Source: CADEDH01 sp050330635 (GTDB lineage: Bacteria > Actinomycetota > Acidimicrobiia > Acidimicrobiales > SZUA-35). Taken from it: a stretch of 64,000 bases of DNA. The position numbers and the translations under genes are program-made. Every line of letters begins with the position of its first letter. Position 1 is the first letter of the stretch. The stretch lies in contig JBHJNQ010000005.1 of assembly GCA_050330635.1 (NCBI GenBank), positions 39,545 through 103,544 of the forward strand, in the 5' to 3' direction. This document shows positions 41,421 to 49,469 of the stretch, piece after piece. The notes under the pieces are model-generated. The model did no database searches. It was given only the letters and a program-made list of their open reading frames with translations, and had not been told where the DNA came from.

Positions 41421-41691
41421 GTTTCTGCCAGGCCACCGCACGGTCGAGCACGTCGTCGAACGGCTCCCCCGACCGTTGGGCCTCCTCCTCGAGCCAGTGG
41501 GCGAGATCGGGTCGCAGCGTCACGGGGACCCGGCGGGCCCGGTAGCGGAGCCAGGTGGTCAGCTGGACGACCGCCGAGAGACCAAACACGGCGAGGAGGT
41601 CGAAGTCACGGCCGATGAAGGCATCGAGGGCGCCGACGGCGGTGATGACGAGTGCCACCGACAACAGGACGCGTGTCGAGATGTCGGTCAC
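41395..41691 (-). CDS. small membrane protein with C-terminal ribbon-helix-helix-like tail
   Basis: The 98-residue product has two hydrophobic helices (VLLSVALVITAVGALDAFIG and LLAVFGLSAVVQLTTWL). Its tail is soluble, VPVTLRPDLAHWLEEEAQRS, then GEPFDDVLDRAVAWQKHGLY, resembling a ribbon-helix-helix pattern. The GTG at 41691 has GAGGAG upstream. The gene ends 26 bases inside the phosphotransferase-like gene, so the three genes small membrane protein, phosphotransferase-like protein and PAP2-PhoD fusion form one operon. Function unknown; it could anchor or regulate the phosphotransferase. Confidence 0.75.
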   Translation of the reverse strand: MTDISTRVLLSVALVITAVGALDAFIGRDFDLLAVFGLSAVVQLTTWLRYRARRVPVTLRPDLAHWLEEEAQRSGEPFDDVLDRAVAWQKHGLYANHS

Positions 41692-41875
41692 CGTTGCTCC
41701 TCTGCTCGTCGCGATCGGCCACGTCGCCCCGGGCTCCAACCCGCTGGCCACCCCCACCGTGCACCGGCTCGTGGGCGCCGGCCAGGGCCGAACGTCCCCG
41801 GGTGGTGGGACCCGGGCTGGTGGGGCGGGACCTCCGGCCCTTGAGAGCGGTCGGGCGGTGGTGCAAGCTCGAACC

Positions 41876-42760
41876 ATGAGGGGATTCGACTCACTGGTCG
41901 TCGGGCTCGACGGCTCGCCGGCAGCCACCACCGCCCTGGACTGGGCCATCGACCATCTCGAACCCGATGGGGAGCTGCACGCCGTCCACGGTCTCTCGCC
42001 CCTCCTCGGGTTGGGTCGGGCCGCCCTGCAGACCGATGTCGGCGGCGCCAGGGCCGAGGTCCGACGGATGCTCGATGTGAAGTGGACCGACCCGGCCCGC
42101 GCCGCCGGTCGCGACGTGGTCACCCACCTCGTCGACGACGACCCGGGTGACGCCGCGCTCGCAGTGGCGGAGCGGGTGGGGGCGGATGCCATTGTCGTCG
42201 GACCCCACGGTGTCACCATGAACCTCCAGGTGCTGGGGGGCGTGACCCGCCGCATCCTGCACCAGTCGAGCATCCCGACGATCGTGGCCCGGGCGTCCGC
42301 CGACGGCGACGGCCCCATCGTCTCATTCGTCGGGTACGGCCAGGCCACCGAGGGTGCGGCCCGGTGGGCGGCGCTGCGGGCCGACGCCGAGGGCACCGGG
42401 CTGGTGCTGCTGCACGCCGTCGGGTACCGCCCCCTGTATCCGCTGGACTCCCCGGCCGACACCGTGGCCTCCTACCTCGGTTCGGAGGTGGCCGACGACT
42501 GGGCCCGGGCCGATCTCGAGCGGCTCAGGTCGGAACTGGAGCCGGAGGTTCCGGGCGTGGCCATCGAGACCCGTGTCGAACGGGGGTCCGTGGTGGCGGC
42601 GATCGAGGCGATCAGCCCCCGTTCCCGTCTCATCGTCGTCGGCAAGCGGCACACCAACCGCCTGGCTCGCCGCGTCGTGTCGCACCGCCTGCAGCAGGCG
42701 ATCGTGCGCTCGTCGGCCACCGTCGCCGTCGTCCCTTCGCACCCTCCGGCCGCCGCCTGA
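41876..42760 (+). CDS. universal stress protein, two UspA domains
   Basis: The 294-residue product holds two tandem Usp domains. The first begins DSLVVGLDGSPAATTALDWA and ends with the ATP-binding loop VVGPHGVTMNLQVLGGVTRR. The second starts near residue 150 (PIVSFVGYGQATEGAARWAA) and ends with LIVVGKRHTNRLARRVVSHR. Such two-domain proteins bind ATP and help survival under low oxygen or starvation in actinobacteria. The ATG at 41876 directly precedes the first strand; the frame is open to 41555. It is divergent from the small membrane protein. Confidence 0.93.
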   Translation: MRGFDSLVVGLDGSPAATTALDWAIDHLEPDGELHAVHGLSPLLGLGRAALQTDVGGARAEVRRMLDVKWTDPARAAGRDVVTHLVDDDPGDAALAVAERVGADAIVVGPHGVTMNLQVLGGVTRRILHQSSIPTIVARASADGDGPIVSFVGYGQATEGAARWAALRADAEGTGLVLLHAVGYRPLYPLDSPADTVASYLGSEVADDWARADLERLRSELEPEVPGVAIETRVERGSVVAAIEAISPRSRLIVVGKRHTNRLARRVVSHRLQQAIVRSSATVAVVPSHPPAAA

Positions 42761-42824
42761 TCCGGTCCGCCGCCCAGGCTCCGCCGACTAGACTCCGGCA
42801 GCGGCAACGATGAGGAGGATGGAC

Positions 42825-42880
42825 ATGACCGCCAATGAAAGACCGCGGTGGACATGACCGCGGTGACATGACCGCGGTGC
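42825..42880 (+). promoter_or_regulatory. nested start codons linked by ATGA overlaps, 14-bp duplication
   Basis: GAGGAGG (42812-42818) is ideally placed for the ATG at 42825, but that frame encodes only MTANERPRWT and stops at 42857. The stop overlaps an ATG at 42854, which encodes MTAVT and stops at 42871. That stop overlaps the ATG at 42868, the start of the hydrolase. ACATGACCGCGGTG is present twice in tandem (42853-42866 and 42867-42880), so the second start seems to come from a 14-bp duplication. An ATG at 42835 in frame with the hydrolase is an alternative. Confidence 0.6.
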
Positions 42881-43986
42881 AACGGACCTTCGTCGGGGTG
42901 GCCTCGCCCGTGGTGGGCCGGGCGGGCGCCGGAGGCCATCCGTGCCAAGGGATCTGGCACACCCCGTCCGGCACCGCACCGCGGGTCGGATTCATCGCCA
43001 CCCACTACAACGTCGACTTCTCCGAGCACTATCTGGCCGGCCACCTGGCGGCCCGGGGCCACGGCTTCCTCGGCTGGAACACCCGTTTCCGGGGCGACGA
43101 GCGCACCTTCCTGCTCGATCACGCCGTGGCCGAGATCGGCGTCGGAGTGCGCTGGATGAGGGACGTGGCGGGGGTGGAGACGGTCGTGCTCGTCGGCAAC
43201 TCCGGCGGGGGCTCGCTCATGGCCGCCTACCACTCCCAGGCCGTGGAGCCCAACCTCGTGCCGGTGGCGGGGATGGCTCCCGTCCCCGGCGTCGACGATC
43301 TCCCGTCCGGCGATCTCTTCGTCTTCCTGTCCGCCCACCCGGGCCGTCCGGAGATCTTCACCAACTGGATGGACGCCGCAGTCATCGACGAGCTCGACCC
43401 CGTGGCCACCGATCACTCGCTCGACATCTACGACCCGGCGAACGGGCCTCCGTTCAACGCTGAGCTGGTGGCCCGGGTCCGAACGGCCCAGCGGGCCCGC
43501 AACCAGCGCATCACCGACTGGGTCGTGGCCGAGCTGGCCCGATGCCAGGCCGCCGGCTACCGGGACCGGCTGTTCGTCACCAACCGGGTGTGGGCCGACC
43601 CCCGGTTCGTCGACCCCGCCCTCGATCCCAACCGGCGACCACCCAACAGCTGCTACCTGGGTGACCCGGCCCGGGCCAACCGGGGTATCTACGGCGTGGG
43701 TCTGGTCAGCTCGCTGCGGACCTGGCTGTCGATGTGGAGCCTGGAGCACTCCCCGTGTCAGGCCGGTCCCCACCTGGCCCGTCTCCACGTCCCCACGCTG
43801 CTGATCGAGGCCGATGCCGACTCGGGCGTGTTCCCCTCCGACGGCGACGCCATCCTCGCCGCCGTGGCTGCGTCCGACGTCACGAGGGTCACGGTCACCG
43901 GTGACCACTACTTCCTGACGCCCGACGGGGCCCGGGACGAGGTGGCCGACACGATCGCAGCCTGGGTGGCGGAACGCACCGCCTGA
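42868..43986 (+). CDS. alpha/beta-hydrolase fold protein
   Basis: The 372-residue product has an alpha/beta-hydrolase core with the nucleophile elbow VVLVGNSGGGSLMAAYH. GVRWMRDVAGVETVVL precedes it and VPTLLIEADADSGVFPSDGD carries the likely acid; the catalytic histidine is probably in VTVTGDHYFLTPDG. The central region (DPANGPPFNAELVARVRTAQ to RGIYGVGLVSSLRTW) is a cap domain. No close named family. It may be a polyhydroxyalkanoate- or lactone-type hydrolase. The start is uncertain because of the nested ATGs upstream. Convergent with the CMD gene. Confidence 0.85.
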   Translation: MTAVQRTFVGVASPVVGRAGAGGHPCQGIWHTPSGTAPRVGFIATHYNVDFSEHYLAGHLAARGHGFLGWNTRFRGDERTFLLDHAVAEIGVGVRWMRDVAGVETVVLVGNSGGGSLMAAYHSQAVEPNLVPVAGMAPVPGVDDLPSGDLFVFLSAHPGRPEIFTNWMDAAVIDELDPVATDHSLDIYDPANGPPFNAELVARVRTAQRARNQRITDWVVAELARCQAAGYRDRLFVTNRVWADPRFVDPALDPNRRPPNSCYLGDPARANRGIYGVGLVSSLRTWLSMWSLEHSPCQAGPHLARLHVPTLLIEADADSGVFPSDGDAILAAVAASDVTRVTVTGDHYFLTPDGARDEVADTIAAWVAERTA

Positions 43987-44005
43987 CCCTCCGGGGGCCT
44001 GAGAT

Positions 44006-44656
44006 CTAGCGGTCGCCCCGCATCGAGATGGTACCCATGACGTCGGCGTCGCCGTCGCCCGGGGCGGCGATCTCCACGATCCGCTCGGCGACGTCGTCGT
44101 ACTCGAGGCGGAGGGTCCGGCACAGGGTGGCGTGGAGCTGGTACGTGGCGACGGCGTACGCCAGCTCGATGACGGCCACCTCACCCAGATGGCGGGCCAG
44201 GAACTCGAACGTGGCGTCCTGGACCCGGCCCCCGCCGAGAACCATCTCGTCGGTGAAGGCCAGCACGGCCCGCTCGGTGTCGGTCCACAGCGCCGGATCG
44301 GCGGCGGCCCAGGTCGGGACGGCGGCCACCTGCTGCTCGCTCAGGCCCGCCCGCCGGGCGGCCTTGCAGTGCTGGGAGAACACGAACTGGCTGCCGGCGG
44401 CGAAGCCGACGCGGGTCAGGGCCAGCTCCCGCAGGGTCGGGGCCAGTTCCCGTCCCGGATCGTTGAACAGGGCGAATCCGGCCACCATGTGGTCGAGCAG
44501 TGCCGGGGTCTGGGCGAACACCGTCCACCAGTCGCCCGGGGTACCGGTGGCGGTCCCCGGCTCGGCCACCGGGTCGCGGTCGCCGAAGAGCCGGTCGTAG
44601 ACGTCCAGGACCGAACCGGTCGCTTCGGCTCTCGGGATCTGTCGGGTCCGGGTCAT
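44006..44656 (-). CDS. carboxymuconolactone decarboxylase (CMD) family protein
   Basis: The 216-residue product is a CMD-fold protein of the longer type: LRELALTRVGFAAGSQFVFS, then QHCKAARRAGLSEQQVAAVP and ALWTDTERAVLAFTDEMV are its signature helices. It lacks the CxxC of AhpD peroxidases; the single cysteine and histidine (HCKAA) suggest a decarboxylase-like or unknown role. The ATG at 44656 has a TAGAGT box seven bases upstream (44669-44664), pointing to a leaderless mRNA. It is divergent from the VOC gene, 41 bases apart, so the two may be coregulated. Confidence 0.87.
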   Translation of the reverse strand: MTRTRQIPRAEATGSVLDVYDRLFGDRDPVAEPGTATGTPGDWWTVFAQTPALLDHMVAGFALFNDPGRELAPTLRELALTRVGFAAGSQFVFSQHCKAARRAGLSEQQVAAVPTWAAADPALWTDTERAVLAFTDEMVLGGGRVQDATFEFLARHLGEVAVIELAYAVATYQLHATLCRTLRLEYDDVAERIVEIAAPGDGDADVMGTISMRGDR

Positions 44657-44669
44657 GGCGCCTACTCTA
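44657..44669 (-). promoter_or_regulatory. -10 element for leaderless CMD-family transcript
   Basis: On the minus strand TAGAGT (44669-44664), seven bases, then the ATG at 44656. Confidence 0.4.
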
Positions 44670-44697
44670 GGAGCACCGGCACCAGGGAGGTCGAGCG

Positions 44698-45270
44698 ATG
44701 CCAACCAACACCGAGTTCGAGTTCAGCGGTTTCAACCACCTGGCCCTCGTCTGCAAAGACATGGCCCGCACGGTCGACTTCTACACCAACGTTCTGGGCA
44801 TGCCGTTGATCAAGACGCTCGAGATACCGGGCGGGGCCCAGCACTTCTTCTTCGACTGCGGCAACGGCGATTCCCTCGCCTTCTTCTGGTTCCCCGACGC
44901 CCCGGAGGCCGCCCCGGGCATCGCCGCCGCCGGCGAGATGCCGGGCGGCGGGAGCATCGTGTCGGCCCACGGGTCGATGAACCATGTGGCCTTCGACGTC
45001 CCCGTCGAGCGGTTCGACGACTATGTACAGAAGTTGAAGGACAAGGGGGTGGCGGTCAGCCCGGTGCTCAACCACGACGACAGTCCCCGCACCGTGGCGG
45101 CGGAGATGCACCCCGGGGTGTTCGTCCGTTCCGTCTACTTCCGTGACCCCGACGGGGTGCTCCTCGAGTTCGCCTGCTGGACCAGGACGTTCGGACCCGA
45201 CGACGTCGCTCACGCCCCGGCCAACGCCGACGGGGAGCGCATCTCCCTCGTCCCGACGGCCGGCAGCTGA
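44698..45270 (+). CDS. VOC-superfamily protein (glyoxalase/dioxygenase-like)
   Basis: The 190-residue product starts FSGFNHLALVCKDMARTVDF, the usual first VOC strand with a metal-ligand histidine. GSMNHVAFDVPVERFDDYV carries the second histidine, and SVYFRDPDGVLLEFACWTR the glutamate, so a metal site of H-H-E is complete. GGAGG lies before the ATG. This group is common in actinobacterial catabolic clusters and often annotated as glyoxalase; the true substrate is unknown. It differs from the VOC gene at 3032. Confidence 0.9.
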   Translation: MPTNTEFEFSGFNHLALVCKDMARTVDFYTNVLGMPLIKTLEIPGGAQHFFFDCGNGDSLAFFWFPDAPEAAPGIAAAGEMPGGGSIVSAHGSMNHVAFDVPVERFDDYVQKLKDKGVAVSPVLNHDDSPRTVAAEMHPGVFVRSVYFRDPDGVLLEFACWTRTFGPDDVAHAPANADGERISLVPTAGS

Positions 45271-45321
45271 GACGGCCGGCCGATGCCGCAGAGCGGCTTC
45301 GGCCAGGGTCCAGGCTGCCGG

Positions 45322-45753
45322 TCAACCCTCGGCCGCCGCCTCCAACTGGTCGAGGGCGGACAGGGCGTCGCTGCCGTAGACCACCGCCTGGCCACCGCCC
45401 ATGAGGATGGCCACGGCGATGGTCTCCTCGATCTCGGCCCGGCTGGCCCCGGCCCGGAGGGCATCGTCGACGTGGTAGGCGATGCACCCCTCGCAGTGGC
45501 CGCTGATCCCGATGGCGAGGGCGATCAACTCCTTCGTCGATCGGGAGAGGGCCCCGTCGCCGACGGTGGCGGCGTGGAGGGCGTTGAAGCCCCGCATCGG
45601 TCCGGGCAGCCGGCGGTGGAGCCGGCGGAGGCCGGCCCGTAGCTCGGCGTTGCGGGCGACGAAGCTGCCGTCGCCGGCTGTGCCGGTCGAGAGCGGGGCG
45701 GTGGCGGGCTGGGCGCTGGCGGCCTGGGCGGTCGTGGTCGGTTCGTCGGTCAT
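45322..45753 (-). CDS. AhpD-like alkylhydroperoxidase (CMD family)
   Basis: The 143-residue product has the AhpD active-site motif GHCEGCIAYHVDDALRAG (CxxC plus histidine) at about residues 85-102, and ELIALAIGISG before it. The first 30 residues are low-complexity Ala/Thr/Pro. In Mycobacterium, AhpD receives electrons from the lipoyl group of an E2 protein to serve peroxide reduction. Here it is the last gene of an operon that encodes a lipoyl E2 two genes upstream, so the same coupling is likely (inference). The start has GAAGGTGACG upstream. The ACP gene ends 57 bases before it. Confidence 0.9.
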   Translation of the reverse strand: MTDEPTTTAQAASAQPATAPLSTGTAGDGSFVARNAELRAGLRRLHRRLPGPMRGFNALHAATVGDGALSRSTKELIALAIGISGHCEGCIAYHVDDALRAGASRAEIEETIAVAILMGGGQAVVYGSDALSALDQLEAAAEG

Positions 45754-45810
45754 GGTGGCGTCACCTTCGGTCGGGTATGGCGTCGAGAGATGGGGAACGG
45801 CGGTCGGCCC

Positions 45811-46071
45811 TCAGGCGGTGGCGCCGGCCAGGTGCTCGGCCAGGGCGGCCACGCTCCGGAGCCGCCCGTAGTCCCGTTCGGGAATCTCGACCCCGGTACG
45901 CTCGGCCAGCTCCGTCATCACGTTGAGATGGTCCATCGAGTCGAGGCCGAGGGCGTCCCACAGATCGACGGTGGGATCGAGGGCGTCGATCTCGGCGCTC
46001 ACCTCGGGGGCGACCGTGGTGATGGCCCCGACCACGACGGTCCGGGCCTGGTCGACGGTGAGGGTGGTCAT
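45811..46071 (-). CDS. acyl carrier protein
   Basis: The 86-residue product is a single acyl carrier domain. The phosphopantetheine serine is in LGLDSMDHLNVM (Ser about 45), preceded by DPTVDLWDAL. The ATG overlaps the E2 stop by ATGA, so it is made together with the dehydrogenase complex. An ACP in such an operon is unusual; it may carry the acyl group made by the complex or by the upstream synthetase. This is not the housekeeping AcpP by context, because no fatty acid synthesis genes are nearby. Confidence 0.88.
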   Translation of the reverse strand: MTTLTVDQARTVVVGAITTVAPEVSAEIDALDPTVDLWDALGLDSMDHLNVMTELAERTGVEIPERDYGRLRSVAALAEHLAGATA

Positions 46072-47420
46072 GGCTCCTCCGGTTGCTCGAGGGTGGTGGC
46101 CAGCGTGTTGAGGAAGCGGCTCCCCGTCGCCCCGTCGGTGGCCCGGTGATCGGCGGCCAGGGTGACCGAAACGACCGGGCGTACCTCGACCCGCCCGTCG
46201 ACGACCCACGGCCGCTCCCGGACCCGGCCGAAGCCGACGAGGCCCACCTGGGGCGGGAACACGATGCCTGAGACCCGGTCCACGCCCTGGTCACCGAGGT
46301 TGGTCACCGTGATCCCGACGTCGACCATCCAGCTGCTCCGCAGGGCGCCCCGCCGGGCCCCTGCCACCAGCTCCTGGAGCTCGGCCATGATGTCGTCGAC
46401 GGATCTGGTGTCGACGCCGCGCACCGCCGGTGTCACGAGGCCGCCGCCGCGCAGCGAGACGGCGACGGCGACGTCGATCGTGGGTGAGGGCACGAAGGCG
46501 TCGTCGATCCAGAACCCGTTGAGCTGGGGGACGGCCGCCGCCGCCGCCGCCACGGCCTTGACGAACAGGGCCACGGGCAGGACGCGTTGGCGGACGGGGA
46601 GCGTTTCGTTGTGGCGGTCGAGCCAGCGGCGGGTGGCGGCCAGGTCGACATCGGTCTCCAGGTAGTAGTGGGGGATCGTCCGGTTGGCGGTGGCCATCCG
46701 CTCGGCGATGGCGCGACGCATCGAGGTCGATCGCTCCTCGCCCGCCGCCGTCGACCGGTCGGCCGTCGTTGCGGTCCGCTCCGCATCGTCTCGGCGGTCG
46801 GTCGGTGTCGGCTCGCCGGTGGGCCGGGCCGCCGCCTCCACGTCGCGGGCCAGGATGGCCCCGTCGGGCCCGGTGCCGACGACGGAGCGGAGATCGACGC
46901 CGCACTCGGCCGCCATCTTCCGGGCCCGGGGTGAGGCCAGCACCCTGGCCGTGCCGCCGGCAGGCGGTGTCGCCCGTTGGGCGACGGCGGGGGCCGGCGC
47001 CGGCGGTGAGGTGGCGTCGGGGACCGATGGAGGGGGGGCAGACGGGGGCGCGGTCGGGGGGCCGGGTGGGGCCGGTGGAGGCGCGGTCGGGGGAGCGGGC
47101 GCACCGGGCGGCGTCGGCGGGGGCGCGGCCGGGGCGGTGGCCGCCGCCTCGTCGAGGGGATCGAGGGCGAGGAGCGGCGTGCCGACCGGTACGTCGTCAC
47201 CGACCGTCACCAGGTGCCGGGCCACGATCCCGTCGTGCCAGATCTCGACGTCGATGTCGGCCTTCTCCGTCGAGACCAGCGCCACCAGATCGCCCCGGTG
47301 GACGGTGTCGCCCGGCTCGACGTACCACTGGAGCACGGTGCCGCGCTCCATGTCGGCCCCGAGGCTGGGAAGTTCGAACACCCACTGCTCGTCGGCCATG
47401 GTAGTGGCGCCGTCAGTCAT
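46068..47420 (-). CDS. 2-oxoacid dehydrogenase E2 component (dihydrolipoyl acyltransferase)
   Basis: The 450-residue product has a lipoyl domain at the N-terminus with LVALVSTEKADIDVEIWH (lipoylated lysine in EKAD), a long Pro/Ala-rich linker (about 95-150), a peripheral subunit-binding domain (VLASPRARKMAAECGVDLRS), and a catalytic domain ending in VTLAADHRATDGATGSRFLN with the HRxxDG motif. It transfers the acyl group from E1 to CoA. The start overlaps the E1beta stop by eight bases. No lipoamide dehydrogenase (E3) gene is in the operon; a shared E3 must serve. Confidence 0.94.
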   Translation of the reverse strand: MTDGATTMADEQWVFELPSLGADMERGTVLQWYVEPGDTVHRGDLVALVSTEKADIDVEIWHDGIVARHLVTVGDDVPVGTPLLALDPLDEAAATAPAAPPPTPPGAPAPPTAPPPAPPGPPTAPPSAPPPSVPDATSPPAPAPAVAQRATPPAGGTARVLASPRARKMAAECGVDLRSVVGTGPDGAILARDVEAAARPTGEPTPTDRRDDAERTATTADRSTAAGEERSTSMRRAIAERMATANRTIPHYYLETDVDLAATRRWLDRHNETLPVRQRVLPVALFVKAVAAAAAAVPQLNGFWIDDAFVPSPTIDVAVAVSLRGGGLVTPAVRGVDTRSVDDIMAELQELVAGARRGALRSSWMVDVGITVTNLGDQGVDRVSGIVFPPQVGLVGFGRVRERPWVVDGRVEVRPVVSVTLAADHRATDGATGSRFLNTLATTLEQPEEP

Positions 47421-48474
47421 GGTAGGCCCGCCCCTCGACCACGGCGTTGGCGGCGGCCACGATGTCGGCCACCTGGGGCAGGGCGGCCTCCTCCAGATGG
47501 TGGGGATAGGGGATGGGCACCTCCGCCGTCGCCACCCGGGCCACCGGGGCGTCGAGGGCGTAGAAGCAGTCCTCGGCGATCGAGGCCGCCAACTCGGCCG
47601 ACAGACCGACCGACCGCCATCCCTCGTCGACCACGACGGCCCGGCCGGTGCGCTCGACCGAGCGTCGCAGGGCGTCGCGGTCGAGGGGGCGGAGGGAGCG
47701 GAGGTCGATGATCTCGGCATCGATCCCGGCCAGCTCCAGGGCGTCGCCGGCAGCCAAGGCCTTGGGTACCGTCCCCGACGAGGCCACGATTGTCACGTCG
47801 GCCCCGGGGCGGAGCACGGCGGCGCCCTCCAGGGTGACGGGACCGGGGCCCGGGTCGCCGCTCAGCGTGTAGAGCGACGTGTGCTCGAACACGAGCACCG
47901 GGTCCGGGTCGGCGAGGGCGGCCGCCAGCATCCAGCGGGCGTCGGCCACCGTGGCCGGCGCCACCACCTTGAGCCCCGGCACATGGGCGTACCAGCCCTC
48001 GAGACTGTGGGAGTGCTGAGCCGCCAGCTGTCGACCGGCCCCGGTGGTGAGGCGGATGACCAGGGGGACGGACAGCTGTCCGCCCGACATGTGGCGGAAG
48101 GTGGCGGCGGTGTTCACGATCTGGTCGATGGCCAGCAGGCTGAAGTTGACCGTCATGATCTCGACGATGGGAAGCATGCCCCCGAGGGCGGCCCCGATCC
48201 CGGCCCCCACGAAACCCGACTCGGACAGCGGGGTGTTCCTCACCCGCTCACGGCCGAACTCGGTATGGAGGCTCTTGGTCACGGCGTAGGTCCCGCCGTA
48301 GTCGGCGACGTCCTCGCCCATGATGAAGACCCGCTCGTCGCCGGCCAACGCCTCGCGCAGGGCCTCGCGCATGGCGCCGCGGTACGTCATCGGGTCCCGC
48401 TGGGGCGCGGCATCGCCGGAGGTGACGGCGTCCGGGGAGACGAGGGCGTTCCCGGAGGTCACAGCGTCGCTCAT
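47413..48474 (-). CDS. 2-oxoacid dehydrogenase E1 component, beta subunit
   Basis: The 353-residue product has the conserved E1beta landmarks: FIMGEDVADYGGTYAVTKSL, TPLSESGFVGAGIGAALGG, MTVNFSLLAIDQIVNTAA and QLAAQHSHSLEGWYAHVPGL, then VVDEGWRSVGLSAELAASIA. It pairs with E1alpha to decarboxylate a 2-oxoacid using thiamine diphosphate. The first 25 residues contain an imperfect duplication (DAVTSGNALVSP and DAVTSGDAAP) and may be extra. The start overlaps the E1alpha stop by ATGA. Sequence suits the pyruvate/acetoin/branched-chain group; the substrate cannot be fixed. Confidence 0.94.
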   Translation of the reverse strand: MSDAVTSGNALVSPDAVTSGDAAPQRDPMTYRGAMREALREALAGDERVFIMGEDVADYGGTYAVTKSLHTEFGRERVRNTPLSESGFVGAGIGAALGGMLPIVEIMTVNFSLLAIDQIVNTAATFRHMSGGQLSVPLVIRLTTGAGRQLAAQHSHSLEGWYAHVPGLKVVAPATVADARWMLAAALADPDPVLVFEHTSLYTLSGDPGPGPVTLEGAAVLRPGADVTIVASSGTVPKALAAGDALELAGIDAEIIDLRSLRPLDRDALRRSVERTGRAVVVDEGWRSVGLSAELAASIAEDCFYALDAPVARVATAEVPIPYPHHLEEAALPQVADIVAAANAVVEGRAYHD

Positions 48475-49469
48475 CGTGTCTCCCCGGAGGCGACGGTCTG
48501 TTCCGGTGCGCTGTCGGCCACGACGTGTCGGGTGAGGGTCTCCACCGGTTCGAAGGGGGCGGCCTCGGCGTAGTCGACGGCGTCCTCGGTCTCCTCCCTG
48601 GCCGCCGCCCACAGCTCCTCGATCCCGGCCTCGGTGATCAGGCCCTCGTCGCACAGGCGTCGGCCGTGGGTGACGATCGGGTCTCGTTCCTTCCACCGCT
48701 CGACCTCCTCACGGTCGCGGTAGAGCTCGGGGTCGAACATCGAGTGGGCCCGGAAGCGGTAGGTCTTCAGCTCGAGGAACACCGGTCCCCCACCGCCCCG
48801 CACGGTCGTCAGGGCCCGGTCGGCGGCGGCGTACACGGCGTCGACGTCCATCCCGTCCACGCTCCAGGCCGGCAGCTCGTAGCTCGCCGCCTTCAGGGCG
48901 AGGTCGGTCTGTGATTCGCTCGTGTGGAGCGATGTGCCCATGGCGTAGGCGTTGTTCTCGCAGCAGAACAACACCGGCAGGTTCCACAGGGCGGCGAGGT
49001 TGAGGGCCTCGTGGAACTCGCCCTCGGCCACCGCCCCCTCGCCGAAGAAGCAGGCGGTGACCCGGCCCGGGCGATCGGCGAGGACGTCGGCCAGGGCCAG
49101 CCCGGCGGCGAGAGGGAGGTGGCCCGCCACGATGGCGTTGCCACCGAAGAAGCGCTTCGATGCGTCGAAGAGGTGCATGGATCCTCCCCGCCCCCCGGAG
49201 CATCCGGCGGCCTTGCCGTACATCTCCGCCATGATCCGCCCGGCCTGCACTCCTCGGAGCAGGGCGTGTCCGTGCTCCCGGTAGGTGGCGACGACGGCGT
49301 CGTCGGGACCGAGCTGGGGCACGATCCCGGTGGCGACGGCCTCCTCCCCGACGTAGAGGTGGAGGAAGCCTCGGATCTTCATCTGCCCGTACAGCTCGGC
49401 GCAGCGTTCCTCGAACACCCGGACACGGATCATGTCGGCCAGCAGTCGCACCCGGCGGTCGGTCATCAT
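48471..49469 (-). CDS. 2-oxoacid (pyruvate or acetoin-like) dehydrogenase E1 alpha subunit
   Basis: The 332-residue product has the thiamine-diphosphate motif GEGAVAEGEFHEALNLAALW ending in NN (CCENNAYAMG), and the loop HLYVGEEAVATG, RGGSMHLFDASKRFFGGNA typical of PdhA/AcoA. It is shorter than mitochondrial E1alpha but normal for the AcoA group. The start overlaps the stop of the acyl-CoA synthetase gene by ATGA. The set E1alpha, E1beta, E2 resembles acetoin dehydrogenase operons, but a synthetase in front and an ACP behind do not. Confidence 0.94.
   Translation of the reverse strand: MMTDRRVRLLADMIRVRVFEERCAELYGQMKIRGFLHLYVGEEAVATGIVPQLGPDDAVVATYREHGHALLRGVQAGRIMAEMYGKAAGCSGGRGGSMHLFDASKRFFGGNAIVAGHLPLAAGLALADVLADRPGRVTACFFGEGAVAEGEFHEALNLAALWNLPVLFCCENNAYAMGTSLHTSESQTDLALKAASYELPAWSVDGMDVDAVYAAADRALTTVRGGGGPVFLELKTYRFRAHSMFDPELYRDREEVERWKERDPIVTHGRRLCDEGLITEAGIEELWAAAREETEDAVDYAEAAPFEPVETLTRHVVADSAPEQTVASGETR

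Noticed and set aside
45322..49469. Calling the E1-E2 genes an acetoin dehydrogenase operon (acoABC)
   Set aside because: E1 and E2 look similar to that group, but no E3, no acoR and no acetoin-specific partner are present, and synthetase, ACP and AhpD are atypical; substrate left open.
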